Source of the DNA: Sedimentisphaerales bacterium
Lineage (GTDB): Bacteria > Planctomycetota > Phycisphaerae > Sedimentisphaerales > SM23-30
NCBI GenBank assembly: GCA_016928435.1
Contig: JAFGKT010000008.1
Coordinates: 16,419-80,418 of the forward strand
Direction: 5' to 3'
DNA: 64,000 bases
In this document: positions 18,912 through 26,989 of the stretch, one piece after another
Position numbering within the stretch: the first letter of the stretch is position 1
Layout of the letters: every line of letters begins with the position of its first letter
Made by a program: the position numbers and the translations under genes
Notes under the pieces: model-generated
The model's database searches: none
What the model was told of the DNA's origin: nothing
What the model saw: only the letters and a program-made list of their open reading frames with translations

Positions 18912-19784
18912 TCAGGGTTGGAATAAGCTGTTGTTGTCGGGGCCGAACCAGCCTACTGTGAATTTATCCAGTAGGCCGGAATCATAATCGGGGTGGCTAA
19001 AAGCGAAATGTTCTTGGCTGATATGGCCGTCAACCCAAGAAACATTGGCGTTTTCAAGATGACGAAAATGCACTGACGGGATAGTCCTGGCGGTTGCCGC
19101 AAAATCACTGCTGGTATTTAGATCAACTCTGTAGGGGGGTTCACAAAATGAATACTCGATGATGTATGGTGTGGTTATTCCTTGCCCTTGTACGAAGCAG
19201 CAGTCAGCGAACATGACGGTTTGGCCGGGGTTGGAAATCTCGTGAGTTTTCATGCTGGTTCGCATGGCTTTGTCACAGTATCCGTCGATGAAGCTTCTTG
19301 ATCCCACGCCGGCGCCATTATAGCCGTATCCGCCGCAGCCGGCCTCGAACGCGTTTTGTGAGCCGTCGGTGATGAAGTGAACGATTTGGGGACATTGTTT
19401 TACTTGGCCCTCGGCGAGATAGTTGTTGAGGGGCCCTAGGGTGGGGTCAAAGGTGTTGTTGGCTGGGTCGGGATCGACACCGGCTGAGAGTCTTACGCCG
19501 TGCCAGCGGTTCTTGCCTCCGAAACCATCAAACAAATCAAATGCAGCCCGCACATAAAAATCATCATTTTCAAGGGCATAGCCGGTATTCGCCAAGTGCA
19601 ATTGATGCAGATTACTACGACAAACAACAGAACGCGCCTGTTCTCTCGCCCGCGACAGCGAAGGCAATAGGATGCTAATCAACAAAGCGATGATGGAAAC
19701 GACCACCAATAACTCGATGAGTGTAAAGGCCGCCGATCTAATCTTCGCAGCGGCACAGGGGCATTTTATTGATGTTTTAATCAT
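18912..19784 (-). CDS. type II secretion pseudopilin-like protein with H-X9-DG motif
   Basis: The protein is 290 residues from ATG 19784; the track GTG at 19805 would overlap the upstream gene. The N-terminus has a type IV prepilin/pseudopilin signal '[32 protein letters not shown]' (abbreviated here), with cleavage expected before Phe and a conserved Glu at position 5. The C-terminus carries '[14 protein letters not shown]', the H-X9-DG signature of the planctomycete DUF1559-like pseudopilins. It is the last of three minus-strand surface genes (the stop of 19790-21016 is 5 bp upstream). It may therefore be controlled with them by the cobalamin riboswitch at 22673. Function unknown; such proteins are abundant in planctomycetes. 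Confidence 0.82.
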   Translation of the reverse strand: MIKTSIKCPCAAAKIRSAAFTLIELLVVVSIIALLISILLPSLSRAREQARSVVCRSNLHQLHLANTGYALENDDFYVRAAFDLFDGFGGKNRWHGVRLSAGVDPDPANNTFDPTLGPLNNYLAEGQVKQCPQIVHFITDGSQNAFEAGCGGYGYNGAGVGSRSFIDGYCDKAMRTSMKTHEISNPGQTVMFADCCFVQGQGITTPYIIEYSFCEPPYRVDLNTSSDFAATARTIPSVHFRHLENANVSWVDGHISQEHFAFSHPDYDSGLLDKFTVGWFGPDNNSLFQP

Positions 19785-19789
19785 GGCGA

Positions 19790-21016
19790 TTACTGTCGGC
19801 TCCACGCCCAGGCAAAAAACGCGAAATCGTCAAGATTTACGATATTATCGACAACACAGTCAGCGGCGGGGTAAAAGTCGCCATTGGGCGCGTGAGTGAG
19901 CCAGGCCTCGGCAAAGAGTGCCAAGTCAACGGCATCCATATTGCCATCGCAGTTGAGGTCAGCAACGGGCCTGACGTCGGCGACGGCGTCAATCTCAGCG
20001 GAGATATCACCAACATCACTGAATCGCGCATCCACAGCGGTAGTTATGCGAATGTATCTAAAGGACGTGAGGTTGGCTGGGGCAAAGGTATCGGGGTCCA
20101 CGGCCCATTTGATATCGAATGCGTCGCCTCCACCGCTTCCCTGGGTAATGCCGGTTTTAATGGGGTCATCGGGAATTGTATAGAACAACTCGGCCGGCAT
20201 ATCGCAAGCGTCGCCAAACGAGCCGGTGGTATCGTCCGCGTCACGATCACCGAGCTTCAGGGTCGGGGAGTACTCAGCGTAGCCCCAGTAGCCTTCGGTG
20301 TTGGGGTCCGTCAGGCGGTTGGGATTGGCGAGGGCATGGATATTGTTCACAATGACATAGGTGGCAGCGACTTCGTATGCCGCGGTGTCGTAAGAGTCCG
20401 GCCAGCCGGTAAACGTTGGATAGTCATTAGCCGGCTGGGTTGCGCCGCCTCGAATCCAAGTTTTACTGCGATATGTTGAGGTGTCGCTGAGGTGAGAGCC
20501 GGCGATTAGAAACCATCTCTCGCCGGGATCATCGCCGGGAATTTCGTTGTCGTTCAGTTCCGGCATGATTTCGATAGTGGCCGGCTCCGCGAAGTGATAT
20601 TGCGGGTTGTATAGCACCAAAAAAGCATTGCCGAATACGATGGCGTCCATACCCATTGAATTGGCGGGGTCGTCCAGGACATCGTGATCGAACGCTAACA
20701 CAATTTGGCCTCCAAACGCGCCCAAGCTGACGACTGATTCTTCGCTGCTTTGGTTGAGGCCGGCGCCTATCGGCGCTCCTAGAGCGACATTTGGTTCGTT
20801 AAAATCAGAGTCCTTGATCCACTGGCCAGGTGCGGGGCAATACGCTGGTGAGTTTGGTTCATTAAGACTTATGTCAATGACCGCCGCGGCAAAAGGATTG
20901 TATTCAGCGATGGCAGGGCGGACCGCAACACACAGAACAAGACACACACTAATGCGAATTAACATCCGCATAGTCTTTCTGCTTTCTGTGTTTGTCAGAT
21001 AGTGCGTTGGGTTCAT
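19790..21016 (-). CDS. secreted cell-surface protein with dockerin-like repeats
   Basis: The protein is 408 residues from ATG 21016, chosen because AAGGG sits six bases upstream. ATG 20971 is an alternative that gives a shorter signal peptide. The signal peptide is '[20 protein letters not shown]'. The main domain (about 45-340) has the pattern '[22 protein letters not shown]...[17 protein letters not shown]...AIVFGNAF', which I have seen described only as 'cell surface protein' in diverse bacteria. The C-terminus has two dockerin type I-like calcium motifs ('[21 protein letters not shown]' region and '[16 protein letters not shown]'). It lies 80 bp downstream of the beta-propeller PEP-CTERM gene, with a hairpin between them. 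Confidence 0.8.
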   Translation of the reverse strand: MNPTHYLTNTESRKTMRMLIRISVCLVLCVAVRPAIAEYNPFAAAVIDISLNEPNSPAYCPAPGQWIKDSDFNEPNVALGAPIGAGLNQSSEESVVSLGAFGGQIVLAFDHDVLDDPANSMGMDAIVFGNAFLVLYNPQYHFAEPATIEIMPELNDNEIPGDDPGERWFLIAGSHLSDTSTYRSKTWIRGGATQPANDYPTFTGWPDSYDTAAYEVAATYVIVNNIHALANPNRLTDPNTEGYWGYAEYSPTLKLGDRDADDTTGSFGDACDMPAELFYTIPDDPIKTGITQGSGGGDAFDIKWAVDPDTFAPANLTSFRYIRITTAVDARFSDVGDISAEIDAVADVRPVADLNCDGNMDAVDLALFAEAWLTHAPNGDFYPAADCVVDNIVNLDDFAFFAWAWSRQ

Positions 21017-21039
21017 CACGGCCCTTATAAAACCGATTG

Positions 21040-21075
21040 GGCATTTGTCCTCACGTGTAAGCGAGAACAAATGCC
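21040..21075 (-). repeat. hairpin in the gap between two minus-strand surface genes
   Basis: GGCATTTGTCCTC and GAGAACAAATGCC form a 13-bp stem with one mismatch around a 10-base loop. On the minus strand it is followed by CAATCGGTTTTATAAGGG, which is only weakly T-rich. The start codon of the dockerin gene follows 24 bases further. It could be a weak attenuator or an RNA-processing or stability element between the two cistrons. Confidence 0.6.
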
Positions 21076-21096
21076 TATGATCGGTTTGTTTATATT

Positions 21097-22152
21097 CTAT
21101 AGACGACGTTTGCGTATTAGCATTCCTGATCCAAGCAGCAGCAGTGTTACCGTGATGGGTTCCGGTACTGCCGACAGTTCGGCGATGCCGTTATAATAGA
21201 AGTCTGCTTGGTATATTGAGCCATCAACGGTGACGTTGCCTTGGGAGTCGATTAGGCTGATCCAGTCGCCCCATGGTCCTTGCGCGGTAGCTAACACATC
21301 GTAGTTTGTTCCTGATCCAACATTGCCATTCCACATTGCGACGTAGTGAGATTCGGGCTCGGTATCGCTGCCTGAGTAGTTGGCGTTGCAGATGACATTG
21401 TCGGCCTCATCGACGGTGGTGTCGTATCCGCCGCCTAAGAGGTCAGAAAGTATTGTCGCATCGTTAATATCCATAGAGCTTGCTCCGACGGCAGCGGCAA
21501 CCTGGGCGGCACTGAAGCTAATAAGCGCGTTGTCAGCCAGGCCGTTGGTCGCGTAATACACATTGCCCGCGGAGTCGAAAGCAAACCCGGCAGAATAGCC
21601 GCCGATCGCCGCGATGCAATCGTGATCGTTTGAGCCGGACGTGTCCAAAAGCCAAATCGAAGTTGGATCAAGCCATGAGGTGCTGTTCAGGCCGGTGACA
21701 TAAGCATTGCCGCCAGAAAACTCCATCTCAAAATTTCCAGCCATGGTCGCTTTGTAGGCCCATGATTGGGTAGCTAGATCAACTTGATAGATTCGGTCAT
21801 CGGTGTTGCCATCGACCGACATGCCGACCCATACGGAATCGCCCGATGGGTCAAGTCTGACAAAGTTATTCCAGCCGTAATCATATCCGGCCGGGGTGCC
21901 TAGATCGGAGATTACAGTGCCGGAAGTATTCATGAGTTTCAAGCTGCCGCCGTTTACGTAATCGTTTATCCATGCAATCACATTGTCCCCTTGGACATCG
22001 TAGCCGGCCACGGATTGCGATGTTAGAATGTCCGAACTTTGATAACCGGGCTGAGCGACGAGAAAAGTTGAATCAGCATAAGCTGTGCTTAGAACTGTTA
22101 GAACAGTGAGCGTAACTAGTGAGAGTAGGTGCGATTTTCCTTTTTGTGACAT
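21097..22152 (-). CDS. PEP-CTERM beta-propeller-like surface protein
   Basis: The protein is 351 residues from ATG 22152, with AAGGA nine bases upstream; the track start lacks a signal context. The signal peptide runs to about residue 27 (LLSLVTLTVLTVLSTAYA). The body shows repeated four-strand-like units ('DSVWVGMSVDG..DRIYQVDLATQSW', 'GGNAYVTGLNSTSWLDPTSIWLLD', 'GFAFDSAGNVYYATNG') typical of YncE/NHL-like beta-propellers. The C-terminus is a PEP-CTERM tail 'VPEPITVTLLLLGSGMLIRKRRL'. It is the first gene downstream of the minus-strand cobalamin riboswitch, about 520 bp away. Bacteroidetes use surface beta-propellers (BtuG) to capture B12, so a role in corrinoid binding is an attractive but unproven inference. 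Confidence 0.78.
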   Translation of the reverse strand: MSQKGKSHLLSLVTLTVLTVLSTAYADSTFLVAQPGYQSSDILTSQSVAGYDVQGDNVIAWINDYVNGGSLKLMNTSGTVISDLGTPAGYDYGWNNFVRLDPSGDSVWVGMSVDGNTDDRIYQVDLATQSWAYKATMAGNFEMEFSGGNAYVTGLNSTSWLDPTSIWLLDTSGSNDHDCIAAIGGYSAGFAFDSAGNVYYATNGLADNALISFSAAQVAAAVGASSMDINDATILSDLLGGGYDTTVDEADNVICNANYSGSDTEPESHYVAMWNGNVGSGTNYDVLATAQGPWGDWISLIDSQGNVTVDGSIYQADFYYNGIAELSAVPEPITVTLLLLGSGMLIRKRRL

Positions 22153-22381
22153 TTGTTGGTCCTTCTTCTGAAATTTCTGTTTTCCTGCTCCTGGCATTCA
22201 GGAGGATCTAGAGGCCGAATCCGACTACGATGACGCATCATAGCGGTTTGGAATTGGTCCATAGTTGCGAATAACACATTCGCATTGACGCAATTCCTAA
22301 TTACAAAGTCGGGCGGTCTGGATCCTCCGTGGTTTAGCTAGCATGTCCCGGCTGACTTAACCATCCGACTGATAAACGGAG

Positions 22382-22425
22382 AAAAATGGAAGGGTAGGCG
22401 AGTCGCGGTCAAACATCTCGCCTAC
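22382..22425 (-). terminator. second terminator-like hairpin downstream of the riboswitch
   Basis: Read on the minus strand, GTAGGCGAG...CTCGCCTAC (9 bp, 14-base loop) is followed by CCCTTCCATTTTTCT. The gap to the T-run is a few bases, so it is weaker than the hairpin at 22518. It lies between the riboswitch terminator and the start of the PEP-CTERM gene. Confidence 0.45.
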
Positions 22426-22517
22426 TCTGTCCTATTGCGAGGTCGAAATTGAATCCCCCAGATTTCTTTTGTGTCCCGGCAATTGTTACTCTAGTAAACA
22501 ACGCTCGGTCCGGGCAT

Positions 22518-22551
22518 AAAAAAACCTCGTCCTTCATGGAAGAACGAGGTT
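22518..22551 (-). terminator. rho-independent terminator downstream of the cobalamin riboswitch
   Basis: On the minus strand AACCTCGT-TCTTCCATGAAGG-ACGAGGTT folds into an 8-bp stem, extended inside by CTTC/GAAG, and runs directly into TTTTTTT. It lies about 120 bases past the end of the riboswitch aptamer. It could be the expression platform (ligand-dependent termination) or a plain terminator that ends the leader transcript. Confidence 0.8.
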
Positions 22552-22672
22552 GGTTTCTCGTAAGAGCAGAATTGGTTATCGCCTGTTGCGGTGTTTTGCG
22601 GATCATCCACATCAGGCGGCAGCCTTCGCTGTCTCGACTCATTCCACGAAGTCGTTTTCTCAGCTTTTGACA

Positions 22673-22825
22673 TTGGTAGGTCTTCTGGCTCTCGGCTGAC
22701 TACTCTCCAGGCCTTCCCATCTATTATAGATAGTGGCATATTCCGGATTTCGATACCGATTACAGCGGCGGGTCCGCGACGGTTTCGCACCGTCTTCCCT
22801 TTTTCAGGCTCTCACGAGCCACCAA
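22673..22825 (-). promoter_or_regulatory. cobalamin (B12) riboswitch
   Basis: Read on the minus strand the order of conserved cobalamin-aptamer segments is clear. It starts with 'TTGGT' (P1), then 'GAGAGCC', 'AAAAAGGGAAGACGGTGCGAA', 'ACCGTCGCGGACCCGCCGCT' with 'GTAATCGG', 'GATGGGAAGGC', and the B12 box 'AGCCAGAAGACCTACC', closing with ACCAA pairing back to P1. The consensus GCCACTG is GCCGCTG here. A good promoter lies just upstream (22863-22891) and a strong terminator downstream (22518-22551). The next minus-strand genes are the beta-propeller PEP-CTERM protein, the dockerin surface protein and the pseudopilin. Confidence 0.93.
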
Positions 22826-22862
22826 AGTCATTTGCGTTCTGCTATTGTCAAAGAACGTCCGA

Positions 22863-22891
22863 ATTGTATTGAAGCGATCCGGATAAGTCAA
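22863..22891 (-). promoter_or_regulatory. sigma70-type promoter driving the cobalamin riboswitch leader
   Basis: On the minus strand TTGACT (22891-22886), a 17-base spacer and TACAAT (22868-22863) form a near-consensus promoter. The aptamer begins about 30 bases past the expected transcription start, which fits a riboswitch leader. Confidence 0.7.
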
Positions 22892-23139
22892 CGGCGTTTC
22901 AATAGTTTTGCGAATAAATTTACGATGAGTCAGAGCGATTGTTGGCTTGGGAGTTCTGGACCAGAGAGGCAGATTGATGACCCGGCACGCGGATGATGGA
23001 GCGTATTTTGGGTGGTCGGCTTGGGGGCATACCAGCGGGTCGGGGGACAGCAAGGTCCTATAACTCTATTGATGGTCGTAATTTACCCTTCGCAGCCGCC
23101 TTAAGTCCATATAGATAACCACGCTAACTCGTAATATCC

Positions 23140-23169
23140 TTGACTGCACTGAGTCCATATATTTATAAT
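23140..23169 (+). promoter_or_regulatory. sigma70-type promoter upstream of the GEVED/dockerin protein gene
   Basis: TTGACT (23140-23145), an 18-base spacer and a perfect TATAAT (23164-23169). The leader to the start codon at 23418 would be about 240 bases; I found no recognisable riboswitch in it. Confidence 0.6.
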
Positions 23170-23417
23170 GAAGATGTCATATATGCTATGGGCAGAGAAA
23201 CCTCATTTCCGCAGAGCTCCTCTGGTGTTTTCAAGTGGCGTCGAGTTTTGCGTTGGGTCTCTTTTTGCGCAGGTCGTTACGCGGAGAAGAACGAGCTTAA
23301 CAGGAGTATATATAGCGTTTAGACACAGAAGAAGTGTTGATTGACTGCGGCCCTGTGATGGTCATGGTTTTTCAGCGAATGAGATATGGGCAGGCTGTTT
23401 TTTTTGGAGGTGCTATT

Positions 23418-26363
23418 ATGATTCGGTTTAGAAGTCTATTGGTATTGGCGATGGTGGTTGGATTATTGGGAGCGGGAGTTGTTTTGGGGCACTGGGATGA
23501 GGGGGATTCAGCCAAGTGGATCCAATTGCCGGACCGAACCACCAACGGCGTGGACGTCGAAATGGATAATCGAGACGACATCATGCGAGTTTTGGGTGAT
23601 GATTTTCTCTGTACAGAAACCGGGGCCATCACTGACATTCATTTGTGGTGTTCGTATTATCGTGATCTGGATGTATCGATTGATTGGATCGAACTGAGCA
23701 TTTGGAGCGATGTTCCCGACGATCCTCAAGAACCAGATGATTACAGCCATCCTGGTATGATGTTGTGGTCGAAGCTTTTTATGGCTTCCGAGATACAGAC
23801 ACGTCTCTATGCGGACCTTGAACCTCAGTATGAATGGTTCTGGGACCCTTACACGGGATTTCAAATGCCAAACGGTGATCAGAAGATATGGCAATTAAAT
23901 TTTCACATTGAGGATCCGCAGTTTATCCAAGAAGGCACCGAACAAGAGCCGATTGTATATTGGCTGGTAGCCAGGGCTTATTTGATACCCTCGGCCCTGG
24001 ACCAACGACTGGGTTGGAAGACTCGTCAATGGCCCGAGCATTACAACGATGACGCGGTACGCGGTGACATATTGAATTGGCCGACGGTCAATTGGTATGA
24101 GCTGCGATATCCGTTTGGTCATGAATATGAAACCCAGTCAATGGATTTGGCTTTTGTTATTCAGGGTGAAGGACCGGATGAGGAGTTTGACTGGGGCGAC
24201 GCGCCGGATCGGCCTTACCCTACGGTGTCAGCTAACAACGGCGCCAATCATTATATTGTTCCTGGTCTGCTGATGGGGGCCTTGATTGATCCCGAACCGG
24301 ACGGTCAGCCTGACCCAGCCGCGTTGGGTGATGACAACGACACAATCTATCCTCAGCCTGCGCCCAACGATGACGAAGACGGCGTGACGTTCTCGACGAT
24401 GAGCCCCGGATTGCCCGCCACGATGACAATTGATATGACCGCCGCGACAATGCCTGGGTTTATTGACGCGTGGATAGATTTCGATGGCAGTGGTGTTTGG
24501 GGTGATAATATTGGCGAACAAATAGCAGCTTCTGCACCTGTGAACCCTGGACTGATGAATCTGATCAACTTTAATGTTCCGCCATATACGACCATTGGTC
24601 AGCAAACCTTTGCTCGCGTTCGTTTGAGCAGCTATGGCGGATTGCCTCCTACAGGCTCCGCCCAGGACGGCGAAGTTGAAGACTACGAGGTATTGATCGA
24701 AGAAGAGGTCGAAGACCCGTGCGCTGATTTGGGTGACGCGCCTGACAGCACTAACACCAGCGGCAATCAGATGACAACTTACGGCGGGGCGGCCAATGCC
24801 AATTTCCCGACGGTTTTTGCCGCGGGTTCTCCGCCTTATGGTCCTTTGCACCGCAACCCGCTCAGTGTGGCGTATCTTGGCACGGCTGTTTCACTTGAAA
24901 ATGAAGCTGATATTTACCCGCCGGATCAAGACCTTATGCCGAATATCGATCCGCCGGCAAATGCCGCCGATCAAGACGGTGTGGATGACTCGGTCAACCC
25001 GCTTGGCGCTGACATTCACCAGATGCAGAATTGCCATCCTTCGGAGTTTGACTACACGGTTACAATCGTCAACCCGGCAATTCCGATGTACGTCAATGTG
25101 TTCTTTGACTGGAACCTCGACGGTGACTGGGACGACTCGTTTGTATGTCCGCAGGGTATCGCTGATGAACACGCTGTGAAAAATCAGATGATTCAGTTCG
25201 CCAGTCCGGGCACCTACACTGTAACCACTCCTCGATTCCTTCCTTATAGTCCTGCCGGTATTGGTGTCAGCCACTATCTGTGGATGCGTATCACGCTGTC
25301 GGAGCAGCCTTATAGTCCCAGCGGTGGGGCCGGGACAATAGGCGGCGGCGGTTCGGGGCCTTCAACGGGTTATCAGTACGGCGAAACCGAGGACTTCTTG
25401 GCTTATTTCTGGGGTGATGCCGATCACGACGCTGAACTTGGCGATGCGCCGGACAGCACCAACAATTCCGGCGTACCGATGACCGCTTATATTAGCGGTG
25501 TTCCAGCGAATTTCCCCACGGTTTACACTGATTTCGCCAATCCAGGCGGGCCTTTTGGTCCTATTCATATCTATCGTGGTCCGATCGCGAATCACGGTGC
25601 GGAATTGGGTATCACCCTAAGCGAAGAACAGGAAGCTGACAACGGCCCCGATAACGACACGGTAAACAACATAGATCCACCTAATAATGTCGCCGATTTG
25701 GATGGCGCCGATGACGCTTTGAGTTCGAGTACGATAACGCTGCCTGATTGTGACATGATGACCTTGAACTACAACGTCAACATTATTATTCCGCAGCCTT
25801 ATTATGTGAATATGTGGTTTGATTGGAACCGTGACGGCGACTGGGATGACACGTTCGACTGCTGCGGCGTACCAGCGCCGGAACACGCGGTGGTGGACCA
25901 GTTGCTGAATCTTACGGCTGGTCCGCACACGGTTACGACTCCGTCGTTTATTCCTTGGCATTTGCCGGGAATTCCTGCGGATCCTTGTGATGATATTTGG
26001 ATGCGTATAACACTGGCGGAACAGCCTTACAGCCCCAGCGGCGCGGGCGGTTCAGGCCCGGCAATGGGTTATATGCTGGGTGAAACCGAAGACCATTTGC
26101 TCTCGCAGACTCCGACCTGTTGGGACTCATTCGCGTGCGGCGGTCAACAGTCAGGTGACGCTGAGTGCGATGGTGATGTGGATCTGGATGATTTCTTGCT
26201 GTTGGCGAATTCCTGGAGAAAATCCGCAGGTGCTGCCGCGTATAATTGTTGTGCTGACTTTGATCACGACAGCACGGTAGATATTGTTGATTTGGCGGTT
26301 ATGGCCAGCAGTTGGCTGGACACGGGGCTTTCCCCAGCTACCAACAACTCCACTTGTCCGTAG
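23418..26363 (+). CDS. secreted GEVED-repeat protein with C-terminal dockerin-like domain
   Basis: The protein is 981 residues from ATG 23418, with GGAGG eight bases upstream; the track start is 84 bases earlier without a signal context. The signal peptide is 'MIRFRSLLVLAMVVGLLGAGVVLG'. The first 260 or so residues form an unrecognised domain that opens 'KWIQLPDRTTNGVDV' and seems common in planctomycete exported proteins. Three GEVED-type units follow, each opening with 'GDAPD' and closing with a GEVED-like motif ('DGEVEDYEV', 'YGETEDFL', 'LGETEDHLL'). The end carries two dockerin-like calcium loops ('DCDGDVDLDDFLLLANSW'-like and 'DHDSTVDIVDLAVMASSW'). It is probably a large extracellular or surface adhesive/structural protein. 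The terminator at 26423 follows. Confidence 0.85.
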   Translation: MIRFRSLLVLAMVVGLLGAGVVLGHWDEGDSAKWIQLPDRTTNGVDVEMDNRDDIMRVLGDDFLCTETGAITDIHLWCSYYRDLDVSIDWIELSIWSDVPDDPQEPDDYSHPGMMLWSKLFMASEIQTRLYADLEPQYEWFWDPYTGFQMPNGDQKIWQLNFHIEDPQFIQEGTEQEPIVYWLVARAYLIPSALDQRLGWKTRQWPEHYNDDAVRGDILNWPTVNWYELRYPFGHEYETQSMDLAFVIQGEGPDEEFDWGDAPDRPYPTVSANNGANHYIVPGLLMGALIDPEPDGQPDPAALGDDNDTIYPQPAPNDDEDGVTFSTMSPGLPATMTIDMTAATMPGFIDAWIDFDGSGVWGDNIGEQIAASAPVNPGLMNLINFNVPPYTTIGQQTFARVRLSSYGGLPPTGSAQDGEVEDYEVLIEEEVEDPCADLGDAPDSTNTSGNQMTTYGGAANANFPTVFAAGSPPYGPLHRNPLSVAYLGTAVSLENEADIYPPDQDLMPNIDPPANAADQDGVDDSVNPLGADIHQMQNCHPSEFDYTVTIVNPAIPMYVNVFFDWNLDGDWDDSFVCPQGIADEHAVKNQMIQFASPGTYTVTTPRFLPYSPAGIGVSHYLWMRITLSEQPYSPSGGAGTIGGGGSGPSTGYQYGETEDFLAYFWGDADHDAELGDAPDSTNNSGVPMTAYISGVPANFPTVYTDFANPGGPFGPIHIYRGPIANHGAELGITLSEEQEADNGPDNDTVNNIDPPNNVADLDGADDALSSSTITLPDCDMMTLNYNVNIIIPQPYYVNMWFDWNRDGDWDDTFDCCGVPAPEHAVVDQLLNLTAGPHTVTTPSFIPWHLPGIPADPCDDIWMRITLAEQPYSPSGAGGSGPAMGYMLGETEDHLLSQTPTCWDSFACGGQQSGDAECDGDVDLDDFLLLANSWRKSAGAAAYNCCADFDHDSTVDIVDLAVMASSWLDTGLSPATNNSTCP

Positions 26364-26422
26364 CAGCAGATTAAAATTTCATAAGGCCCGTTTTCGGGAA
26401 AATGAAGTGAAAATTGGTTTTA

Positions 26423-26466
26423 AGCTCTGTCGCGAGCCTATTTCGGGCTCCGGCAGGGCTTTTTTT
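26423..26466 (+). terminator. rho-independent terminator after the GEVED protein gene
   Basis: AGCTCTGTCGCGAGCC - TATTTCG - GGCTCCGGCAGGGCT forms a long GC-rich stem with a small bulge, followed by TTTTTT. It ends transcription about 60 bases past the stop at 26363 and separates this gene from the giant gene. Confidence 0.85.
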
Positions 26467-26776
26467 ATGGCGGGGCGAATTAATCAAACAAAATTAGGCT
26501 GGTGAACGTAATGATAACAGTGCCGACTTAAGTTGTTTTTTTGATGCTTAAGATTTCGCGCGATACGTGATTTACCGGGGGCGGCTGATTATACCTCATG
26601 AAAACTGTTTTATTTGGGCTTGCGGATTCCATCAGCGGTTATTTCAGGGGGAATATCCCTGCAAACACATGGGCGGCCCAAGTAAATGCCTTTGGATAAA
26701 ATTTGCCTAGTTTGACATGCCATGCGACTGTTTCAGGCTCGTCCAACAGTCTGTTCGGAGGGGGCGATAATTAGAC
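26467..26776. other. intergenic stretch upstream of the giant gene
   Basis: Nothing gene-like is visible. It contains a short hairpin (CAGGGGGAATATCCCTG, near 26645) and a lone TTGACA-like box near 26713 without a good -10 partner. Confidence 0.4.
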
Positions 26777-26805
26777 TTGACGGGCCATAACAAACCGAAT
26801 ATATT
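26777..26805 (+). promoter_or_regulatory. sigma70-type promoter for the giant LEPR-XLL gene
   Basis: TTGACG (26777-26782), a 17-base spacer and TATATT (26800-26805). The leader to the ATG at 26990 is about 180 bases. The track start TTG 26777 lies inside this promoter, which supports the downstream start. Confidence 0.6.
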
Positions 26806-26989
26806 GGTTTTAGGTTTTCGGCAGGCAGCCGAGCTTTTATTTATCCTCAGCCTACGTGACTGCGTAATGGCCTACTCCTGTATTGGGCCGCGGTCACACC
26901 CGCAAGAAATCAGGATTGCCTACCCCTATATACCAAACCATGGGCTGCCGTCGCATAGATTATATGGCTATTTTCATAGGAGACTTGGT

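Noticed and set aside
22409-22642. 77-residue minus-strand ORF downstream of the riboswitch
   Set aside because: It would have to read through the terminator hairpin at 22518-22551 and has no family signal or ribosome binding site; more likely untranslated leader.
26817-26985. Cyclic-di-GMP or other riboswitch in the leader of the giant gene
   Set aside because: The leader shows small hairpins but none of the conserved aptamer segments I know.
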